Below, piece by piece: positions 57,641 to 64,000 of a stretch of DNA of 64,000 bases. The stretch lies in NCBI GenBank assembly GCA_015064445.1, contig SVSE01000002.1:1-64000 (forward strand). The letters run 5' to 3'. The notes beneath the pieces are model-generated. The model did not search any database. It was given only the letters and a program-made list of their open reading frames with translations, and had not been told where the DNA came from. The first letter of the stretch is position 1; the number at the start of each line of letters is the position of its first letter. A program made the position numbers and the translations under genes. The DNA is from Oscillospiraceae bacterium (GTDB lineage Bacteria; Bacillota; Clostridia; Oscillospirales; CAG-272).

Positions 57641-59056
57641 TTATTTTTTATTTTGAATGTATTCGTCGATTGCATTGGCTGCGGTTTTGCCTGCGCCCAT
57701 TGCGAGAATTACGGTAGCTGCGCCTGTTACAGCATCGCCACCTGCAAACACGCCCTCGCGTGAGGTTGCACCGTTTTCATCAGCGACAATTCCGCCCCAT
57801 TTTTGAGTTTCAAGATTGTCGGTTGTGTCCTTGATAAGTGGGTTTGGAGATGTTCCGAGCGCCATAATTACGCAGTCAAGCTCAAGCTCAAATTCACTAT
57901 TTGGCTTTTCAACAGGACGGCGTCTGCCCGATGCATCAGGCTCGCCAAGCTCCATTTCAACGCATCTCATAGCACGAACAGTTCCGTTCATAGGGTCGCG
58001 CTTATCGTCAGGATTATGATAACCGATTATCGACACAGGGTTGGTCAATGTCTTAAAGATAATGCCCTCCTCCTGTGCGTGCTCTACCTCCTCATGACGA
58101 GCAGGAAGCTCCTCAAGTCCTCGTCTATAAACTATATAAACCTCAGCGCCAAGACGCTTTGCACATCGTGCTGCGTCCATTGCTACATTACCACCACCGA
58201 CAACGGCAACTCTCTTTGCCCTTTGAATAGGTGTTGCGCTATCAGAGCGATATGCCTTCATAAGATTTATTCTTGTCAAAAATTCGTTTGCAGAATATAC
58301 GCCCTTAAGGTTTTCGCCCTCAATGCCCATAAACTTTGGAAGACCTGCACCTGTGCCTATAAACACAGCCTCAAAGCCCTCCTCGTCAAAGAGCTCATCA
58401 ATTGAAATTGTTCTGCCGACAACGACATTTGTTTCAATTTTAACTCCAAGAGCCTTAAGCCCGTCAATCTCCATTTGAACAATTGACTTTGGTAGACGGA
58501 ATTCAGGAATTCCATATACAAGCACGCCACCTGCCAAGTGAAGTGCCTCGAAAATTGTCACATCATAGCCTCTTTTTGCAAGGTCTGACGCACAGGTAAG
58601 ACCAGCAGGACCAGAGCCGATTATTGCGACCTTGTGTCCATTATTTGGAATTTCATCAGGCCATTTTTTAGCATTTGCATTATGATAATCGGCAACAAAT
58701 CTTTCAAGACGACCAATTCCAACGCTCTCGCCCTTGAGTCCACGCACGCACTTGCTCTCGCATTGCTTTTCCTGTGGGCATACGCGTCCACAAACAGCAG
58801 GAAGGCTTGATGAGATTGAGATTATTTGATATGCCTCCTCGAATTTTCCCTCAGCAACCTTTGCGATAAATTCAGGGATATGTACCTTTACAGGGCAACC
58901 ACTAACGCAAGGCATATTTTTGCAATTCAAGCATCTTTTTGCCTCGTCTATTGCCATATCGGCAGTATAGCCAAGAGTAACCTCGTCAAAATTAGTGCTA
59001 CGCACTACTGGATCCTGACAGGGCATCTCGTTTCTTTTAAGTGACATATTAGCCAT
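57641..59056 (-). CDS. nfnB: NfnB-type NADPH-ferredoxin oxidoreductase subunit (GltA-like)
   Basis: A 471-residue flavoprotein. The N-terminus carries cysteines for two [4Fe-4S] clusters (RCLNCKNMPCVSGCPVKVH; VCGRVCPQEKQCESKCVRG). Two Rossmann domains follow for FAD (GSGPAGLTCASDLAKRGYDV) and NADP(H) (RVAVVGGGNVAMDAARCAKR), ending with a GGDAVTGAATVILAMGAGKTAA FAD motif. It pairs with the gene just upstream as the NfnAB complex, which couples NADH, NADPH and ferredoxin by electron bifurcation. It resembles glutamate synthase small subunits, but no large subunit is present. Start overlaps the partner by TAATG. Confidence 0.92.
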   Translation of the reverse strand: MANMSLKRNEMPCQDPVVRSTNFDEVTLGYTADMAIDEAKRCLNCKNMPCVSGCPVKVHIPEFIAKVAEGKFEEAYQIISISSSLPAVCGRVCPQEKQCESKCVRGLKGESVGIGRLERFVADYHNANAKKWPDEIPNNGHKVAIIGSGPAGLTCASDLAKRGYDVTIFEALHLAGGVLVYGIPEFRLPKSIVQMEIDGLKALGVKIETNVVVGRTISIDELFDEEGFEAVFIGTGAGLPKFMGIEGENLKGVYSANEFLTRINLMKAYRSDSATPIQRAKRVAVVGGGNVAMDAARCAKRLGAEVYIVYRRGLEELPARHEEVEHAQEEGIIFKTLTNPVSIIGYHNPDDKRDPMNGTVRAMRCVEMELGEPDASGRRRPVEKPNSEFELELDCVIMALGTSPNPLIKDTTDNLETQKWGGIVADENGATSREGVFAGGDAVTGAATVILAMGAGKTAANAIDEYIQNKK

Positions 59057-59898
59057 TACTCTACCTCCTTTTTAAAGAGGTTGCATGCGCTTTCGTGTGC
59101 GTGACGCTCAAAGCCACGATACATTGAGGAGCGCTCTATTGCCTCGTCAAAGTCGATTTCGTGTCCGTCGAATTCAGGACCGTCAACACAAGCGAATACG
59201 GTTTTTCCACCTACGCTTAGACGACAGCCACCACACATTCCTGTACCGTCAATCATTATTGGGTTCATAGAAGCAACTGTTTTTATTCCGTATTCCTTTG
59301 TCAAAAGGCACACGAATTTCATCATAGGAAGTGGGCCGATTGTGATTACCTCGTCGTATTTTTCGCCACTCTCGATAAGAGCTCTTAACGCGTCAGTTAC
59401 AAGTCCCTTTTGTCCTGCGCTTCCGTCATCGCTCATAAGCACGAGCTTGTCAGATACGCCCTTGAACTCGTCCTCGAGAATAACGAGGTCCTTTGTTCTA
59501 AAGCCTATGATAGAATGAACCTCACAGCCAAGACCGTGAAGCTTTTTAGCCACAGGGTAAGCAATAGCACATCCTACGCCACCACCTACAACTGCTACCT
59601 TTTTAAGTCCGTCTGTGTGAGTTGCGCGTCCGAGTGGGCCTACAAAATCGTGAAGCGAGTCGCCCTCTTTCATATGCTTAAGCTTCTCGGTAGTTGCGCC
59701 AACAACCTGAAAAATTATTGTTACTGTGCCCTTTTCTGCGTCATAATCAGCAACAGTCAATGGAATTCTCTCGCCATTTTCATCCGTGCGAAGAATGATA
59801 AATTGTCCTGCCTGTGCCTTTTTTGCAACTCTTGGGGCATTTATTACGAGCCTTATAACTGTTTCGTTAAGCTCTTCTCTTTTGAGTATTTCGTACAT
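59056..59898 (-). CDS. nfnA: NfnA-type FAD/NAD-binding, [2Fe-2S] subunit
   Basis: A 280-residue subunit of the dihydroorotate-dehydrogenase electron-transfer/SudB type. A flavin-binding barrel (AGQFIILRTDENGERIPLTV) leads to an NAD(H)-binding domain (VAVVGGGVGCAIAYPVAKKL). The C-terminal [2Fe-2S] cysteines are in MCGGCRLSVGGKTVFACVDGPE. The ATG at 59898 is preferred over upstream in-frame starts because AAGGAAC precedes it and it starts MYEILKREEL. It lies 10 nt after nadK and overlaps nfnB. Confidence 0.92.
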   Translation of the reverse strand: MYEILKREELNETVIRLVINAPRVAKKAQAGQFIILRTDENGERIPLTVADYDAEKGTVTIIFQVVGATTEKLKHMKEGDSLHDFVGPLGRATHTDGLKKVAVVGGGVGCAIAYPVAKKLHGLGCEVHSIIGFRTKDLVILEDEFKGVSDKLVLMSDDGSAGQKGLVTDALRALIESGEKYDEVITIGPLPMMKFVCLLTKEYGIKTVASMNPIMIDGTGMCGGCRLSVGGKTVFACVDGPEFDGHEIDFDEAIERSSMYRGFERHAHESACNLFKKEVE

Positions 59899-59908
59899 TA
59901 CTTGTTCC

Positions 59909-60739
59909 TTACTGCATTCCCTTTGAAAGCTTTTCACGAAGAGTTTGATAGAAGCTTTTATCGGAAATCCTAATTATTTTTGCGCAATGTGGTGCGCGCC
60001 TGATTTTTATCATATCGCCATTTTCGAGTGCGAAGCGAGTATCTCCGTCAATCTCGATACAGGGCGAGCCTGTTTCGTTTATTGTTTCGAAGCTTACAAG
60101 CACCTCTGTTTCATCGCTACCGTCGGTAACAATTGATGAACGAGGATAGAATATTGGCGAAACAGGTGTTATAACTATGCTATTCGAGGTAGGGGTAAGC
60201 ACAGGTCCACCTGCAGACAAGTTATAAGAGGTTGAGCCTGTTGGGGTAGCCACAATCACTCCATCAGCACAGAGTGTTTCAGTTGGCTTGCCATTTATTG
60301 ACACCTCTATTTTGAGTGCGTGGAGCAAGGTTGAACGATAAATGCTCGCCTCGTTTAAGCTAACGAATTCAAGCACGCGCTCTCCGTTTCTTATAACCTC
60401 TCCCTCTATCATAAGTCTTTTTTCAATTATGTATTCGCCATTTGTCAACGCCTCAAGACCGTCAATTGCGTTCTCACAGCCAACCTCGCTAAGATAGCCA
60501 AGATGACCGAAGTTTATTCCGAGAATCGGAGTGTCCTTTCCATAAAGGCGTTTAGATGCACGGAGTATTGTTCCGTCGCCACCAAGAACAACTGCAACGC
60601 ATGCGTCGTCTGGCAAGGTATCGGTGTTAGAGCAAATTGTAGCCTTATAGCCCTTTTGAGTCAAAAAGTCCTGTGCGATTTTCGCAAAATCCACACTCTT
60701 TTGCTTCAAGGTATTTGGAATTATTATTGCGTTTTTCAT
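59909..60739 (-). CDS. nadK: NAD kinase
   Basis: A 276-residue kinase that makes NADP from NAD. Motifs are VVLGGDGTILRASKRL (ATP/NAD site), LGINFGHLGYLSEV, LNEASIYRSTLLHALKIEVSI and TPTGSTSYNLSAGGPVLTP. It is the first gene of nadK-nfnA-nfnB-glycosyltransferase, with a promoter at 60775-60803. The grouping puts NADP production next to its main redox user. Confidence 0.96.
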   Translation of the reverse strand: MKNAIIIPNTLKQKSVDFAKIAQDFLTQKGYKATICSNTDTLPDDACVAVVLGGDGTILRASKRLYGKDTPILGINFGHLGYLSEVGCENAIDGLEALTNGEYIIEKRLMIEGEVIRNGERVLEFVSLNEASIYRSTLLHALKIEVSINGKPTETLCADGVIVATPTGSTSYNLSAGGPVLTPTSNSIVITPVSPIFYPRSSIVTDGSDETEVLVSFETINETGSPCIEIDGDTRFALENGDMIKIRRAPHCAKIIRISDKSFYQTLREKLSKGMQ

Positions 60740-60774
60740 ACCGTGCCCCTTTCTATTTAGTTATTATTTTAAAT

Positions 60775-60803
60775 ATTTTAGCATTATTTCATTATATTGT
60801 CAA
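60775..60803 (-). promoter_or_regulatory. promoter of nadK-nfnAB
   Basis: Minus strand: TTGACA (60798-60803), 17-nt spacer, TAAAAT (60775-60780). Confidence 0.75.
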
Positions 60804-60826
60804 TATGTTATTTTTAAAATACGCAA

Positions 60827-60858
60827 AAAGAACAGGACGAGTGTCCTGTTCTTTGTTT
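60827..60858 (-). terminator. terminator after the 60860 gene
   Basis: AAAGAACAGGAC, loop GAGT, GTCCTGTTCTTT: a 12-bp perfect stem with A- and T-runs. Confidence 0.88.
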
Positions 60859-60859
60859 T

Positions 60860-63800
60860 TTATTCCTCGTCTGATGATGGAACGAGCGCGTCAGGCTGTT
60901 CGGTTGCATTTGCAACAACGAGGGCAAGTGTTACCTTTGTAAAGGCTGCACCGCCGATTTCGATTGCTACTGCATAGTTGTTTTCTGCCTGAATGAAGGT
61001 TGCGTTACCGTCCTCATCAATTACATATGCACAAATTACAAGCTCGAGTGTGTCTGCGTTTGCACCAAAGCCCGAGAGTGTAAGGTCGAAGTTACTGTAG
61101 CTCTTCATTGTGATTGGAACTTGAATTGCCTTTTCGGTATTTACTGCTCCGTTATTAAAGAAGCTTCCTGTAAATGAGTTAGCGTTTGCGATTACAACAC
61201 CATAGGTGATTGCACCGTTATAGCTCTCGTAAAGAGCAAGAAGCTCAGTATTTACAGAGTATCCACCGTTGATAGCATTCTTGTCAGGATTTGTTGAATA
61301 TCCCTTTGCCTCGAAGATAGGATCAACCTCTGCGCCACTTGTTTCGTCACATCTTGCACACTTGGTAAGGATTGCGCCTGCCTTGTTAAAGCCGTTTGGA
61401 TATTCCATTCCGGAAAGAACTGCTCCGTTAGAAACGTCAAATTCGTGTCCGAGCTTTTCGATAGCTTGGGTTGCGATAAGAACATTGCATCTTGTGCAAT
61501 ATTGCTCTTTAAGTCCGCTATCATCGCAGTCAGGCTCAAGAACTGTTGTAAATTCGCCAGGATTGTGTCCGAGTGCAGCAATTGGCTGAGTTGCAACAAC
61601 GATTGAACAGGTCTTGCATTTCTTAGCCTCTGTTCCTGCAAGAGTACAGGTAGGATCAGCTGTCTTTTCCCATTCAACGCCTTCGATATCATGTCCTGTT
61701 GCAGGAATGATTTCACTTTCGGCAAGAGCCTTACAGTCCTTACAGTTCTTTTGCTTGAGTCCGTCAGTTGCGCAAGCTGCTTGTATCTTAATTTCCCACT
61801 CAACGCCCTCAATATTATGGCCTGTTGCTGTATTTTCTTGAACTACTGTCAAGGTTTCATCACAACGAGCGCACTTGTAGGTTGTTGTAGCGTCCTTAAT
61901 ACATGTTGCAGGAGTTGTAGCAACAACTGTTGCACCGTCTGCCTCATCAAACTCGTGGCCAAGAGCATCAGTTGTAGCGCCGATTACAATTTCGCCTGCG
62001 ATTGCTGTTGTTCCGTTTACAGCTGTGTTAGGGCTAACCGCCTTATATGTTGTGTAGGTTGCATTTGCAACTACTCCACAAGGGCAGTTGGTTGTGTAGC
62101 CTGTTGAACCCATTGCAGTACATGTTGCATCAACATTTCCTTCCTTATATTCGTGAGGGATTCCTCTTACGATTGTATAAGCAGGATAAGTTACCTCAAC
62201 ACCGTTTACAGTCTTAGTAACGTTTGAGCTACCGATGCTTGCAGGTGTTGTTGTGAAATTCAATGCATTTGTGTAAAGAATTACACCGTATGATTGATAG
62301 AGGAAGTTACCTTGACGAACATTAAGCTGGTCTGCATGGTGATAAATTCTAAGAACATCCTCACCCTTATTTACACAACAAGTAAAATACTGTCCTGTAA
62401 TTTCGGTAACATCCATAAGAACCAAGGTTTGGAGATAGTCACACTGGTCAAAAATGTTATCAAGGCTTGTGATTCCACGACCAACATAAACATACTTCAA
62501 GCTATATGTTTGGAAGAAGGTTGCATATGCAGCGGAAAATTCGCTTGTATAGTCAGGAATGATAAATTCTTCAAGTCCAGTCTTACGGAATACTTCCTTT
62601 TGGAAGTGATAAGCCTTTCCTGAGCCCATCAAGAACTTCTTAACGCCGCTCTTGTCAGCAAAAGCATATTCCTTCAAGGTTGCATTTGCCTTTGATACAT
62701 CAATTGTAAGGTTGTTTACATTTCCTTCGATAACATATGAGCTAAATACTACTGTGCAATTGCCAACTGTAATGTTTTCAAGACTTGGAGAATTGCTAAT
62801 AGAGTTCTTTGCAAAGGTTAAGTTCGCGCCATCAAGAAGAACGATTTCTTTGATGTTTGTAGCATTCTTAACAGAACCGGATGCAATTTCGGTAATACCT
62901 GCAGGAATTACGAGCTTAACAACATCTGCAATAGTGTATGTCTTTTCTGGATTATCAGGGTCAGTGATTGTTTTTACTCCTGTAAATTTGGAAACGAATC
63001 CACTTGTGCTCTCAGAAACAGTAACATTATAGAGAGTATCAACAGAAGCTGTGATTTCCTTTGTTCCGTCCTCGGTCTTTACAACAATTGTAATAACCTG
63101 TTCTCTTGGGTCAAAGGAATATTCGTATGTATAAGCGTCGCTACATCTAGAGCAAGATACTCTCTTAACACCGTTTTCAGTGGCTGTTGCTATTTTCTCA
63201 ATGCTTATAACAGAATGGTCATGTCCAAGAGCGTTGCCGTATTCTACCTTATTTGTCGAATCGCAACGAATACATTTGTAAATCTTATAAGCCTTAGTGG
63301 TACAAGTTGCAGGAGTTTCAGATACAAGAACATCGTAAGAGTGTCCTACCGCTTCAACAGTATCAACATAGAACTTTCCACAGTCGCAACGGAAGTAATA
63401 AACTCCAAGACCTGTACAAGTTGAAACCATACCCTCGTATGATTCCTTTGGAACGAAGGTGTGAACACCATTAGAGCCTTCAAGTGTACATGGAACATAC
63501 TCTACATCATAAAGTCCTGTTTCGGAATTGTAAATAGCCTCATAGCCATTTTTCAAGATTCCGTCTGGCAAATTCATATTGTATGAGCCACCTGTAACAT
63601 TAAACGCGGCTGAGAGGAATGCAAGATTCCAATCGAATGTTGCAGGATCTGCAACCTTGAATGCAACATCACCCATTGTCAAAACGGTCTGTATTTTGCC
63701 AGTTGATGTGTTGAAGTTCTCCCACCATGTGTTTCCTGTGAGTTCAACGGATGCGCCATCATAAATATTGATTGCGGCATTATCATATTGCAAGTTGTTT

Positions 63801-64000
63801 CTATACTGTCTTACAAGTGTTTTTGCCTTAACTGTTCCATAGAGGTCAAGTCTTGGGTTTGTGATAAGGTTGCCATTGTCAATCATTGAGCCATCAACAT
63901 AAATCAATGCACCGGTTGTTTCAACATTTACATTTTTACCGATGCAAAGACGATTGTTCTTGCCGTCACCGTATCCGTGAGGGCGAAGATGAATCAAAGC
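60860..64000 (-). CDS. giant BspA-like surface protein, paralogue of 52241 (5' end missing)
   Basis: At least 1,046 codons, open to the right edge, so the signal peptide and N-terminus lie beyond the window. The order matches the 52241 protein: a beta-solenoid part (AAINIYDGASVELTGN), CxxC repeats (CTGLGVYYFRCDCG; CTTKAYKIYKCIRC), LRR_5/BspA repeats (LEEFIIPDYTSEFSA; LKYVYVGRGITSL), further CxxC repeats (CIKDATTTYKCARC; CATDGLKQKNCKDC; CTLAGTEAKKCKTC; CDDSGLKEQYCTRC), and the shared C-terminal module ending SSDEE. At the DNA level 61191-61246 is identical to 52578-52633. A C-tract promoter is expected upstream, outside the window. It is probably exported and adhesive. Confidence 0.85.
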   Translation of the reverse strand, partial: ALIHLRPHGYGDGKNNRLCIGKNVNVETTGALIYVDGSMIDNGNLITNPRLDLYGTVKAKTLVRQYRNNLQYDNAAINIYDGASVELTGNTWWENFNTSTGKIQTVLTMGDVAFKVADPATFDWNLAFLSAAFNVTGGSYNMNLPDGILKNGYEAIYNSETGLYDVEYVPCTLEGSNGVHTFVPKESYEGMVSTCTGLGVYYFRCDCGKFYVDTVEAVGHSYDVLVSETPATCTTKAYKIYKCIRCDSTNKVEYGNALGHDHSVISIEKIATATENGVKRVSCSRCSDAYTYEYSFDPREQVITIVVKTEDGTKEITASVDTLYNVTVSESTSGFVSKFTGVKTITDPDNPEKTYTIADVVKLVIPAGITEIASGSVKNATNIKEIVLLDGANLTFAKNSISNSPSLENITVGNCTVVFSSYVIEGNVNNLTIDVSKANATLKEYAFADKSGVKKFLMGSGKAYHFQKEVFRKTGLEEFIIPDYTSEFSAAYATFFQTYSLKYVYVGRGITSLDNIFDQCDYLQTLVLMDVTEITGQYFTCCVNKGEDVLRIYHHADQLNVRQGNFLYQSYGVILYTNALNFTTTPASIGSSNVTKTVNGVEVTYPAYTIVRGIPHEYKEGNVDATCTAMGSTGYTTNCPCGVVANATYTTYKAVSPNTAVNGTTAIAGEIVIGATTDALGHEFDEADGATVVATTPATCIKDATTTYKCARCDETLTVVQENTATGHNIEGVEWEIKIQAACATDGLKQKNCKDCKALAESEIIPATGHDIEGVEWEKTADPTCTLAGTEAKKCKTCSIVVATQPIAALGHNPGEFTTVLEPDCDDSGLKEQYCTRCNVLIATQAIEKLGHEFDVSNGAVLSGMEYPNGFNKAGAILTKCARCDETSGAEVDPIFEAKGYSTNPDKNAINGGYSVNTELLALYESYNGAITYGVVIANANSFTGSFFNNGAVNTEKAIQVPITMKSYSNFDLTLSGFGANADTLELVICAYVIDEDGNATFIQAENNYAVAIEIGGAAFTKVTLALVVANATEQPDALVPSSDEE

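Noticed and set aside
57803-58405. 200-codon plus-strand open frame
   Set aside because: Antisense to nfnB, with biased composition and no binding site; a shadow of codon usage.

Overview
The window looks like chromosome from an uncultured, anaerobic, gut- or rumen-type member of the Clostridia (Bacillota). The grounds are the miaB-ymcA-mutS-mutL block, an nfnAB electron-bifurcating pair, AGGAG-type ribosome binding sites, TTGACA/TATAAT promoters that nearly all have a 17-nt spacer, many intracellular glycosidases, and large secreted leucine-rich-repeat (BspA-like) proteins. No plasmid, phage, CRISPR or insertion-sequence genes were recognised.

Layout. 1-7639: sugar region, with a truncated MFS transporter, a GH3 and a GH4 glycosidase on the minus strand, then a cytoplasmic beta-helix protein on the plus strand. 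7730-9771: uracil salvage (uraA-upp). 9874-16075: a secreted metallo-beta-lactamase-fold protein coupled to a 57-residue peptide and a Ser/Glu-rich lipoprotein, then a DUF6259-like TIM-barrel protein. 16107-18477: a three-gene PTS operon (HPr, EIIA, EIICB). 18623-21100: a small membrane protein and a BspA-like gene split by an in-frame TGA. 21104-21437: a multi-hairpin repeat lying inside what looks like a terminator stem. 21439-29802: miaB-ymcA-mutS-mutL-tgt-polysaccharide deacetylase. 30011-33794: a two-component system with a Cthe_2159-type lipoprotein. 33820-38174: GH30, a CFI-box protein and another BspA-like protein. 38537-40796: tRNA-Leu(GAG) with a duplicated 3' end, and a second GH3. 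40842-49426: an eight-gene minus-strand operon (Gfo/Idh/MocA, coaE, M18 peptidase, KDPG aldolase-VOC fusion, prfA, tsaC, type II topoisomerase A subunit, 43-residue membrane peptide). 49599-52202: a serine-protease lipoprotein divergent from thrH. 52241-64000: two giant paralogous surface proteins flanking nadK-nfnA-nfnB-glycosyltransferase.

How it fits together. The glycosidases (two GH3, GH4, GH30) have no signal peptides and would act on imported oligosaccharides, with uptake by the MFS protein and possibly the PTS. The cell surface carries BspA-like proteins and lipoproteins with Ser-rich linkers and repeated CxxC modules. NAD kinase next to NfnAB joins NADP synthesis to ferredoxin/NADP redox balancing.

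The best candidate for an undescribed system is a promoter-proximal element found four times (19081-19162, 36092-36172, 38226-38310, 56167-56240). Each has a C/G homopolymer tract (10-11 uninterrupted bases at three loci, broken at the fourth) flanked by TTTTTGTGC-type inverted repeats and ending 18-20 bp from the -35 box. Three of the four copies drive secreted BspA-like genes. This arrangement resembles phase-variable promoters controlled by homopolymer length.
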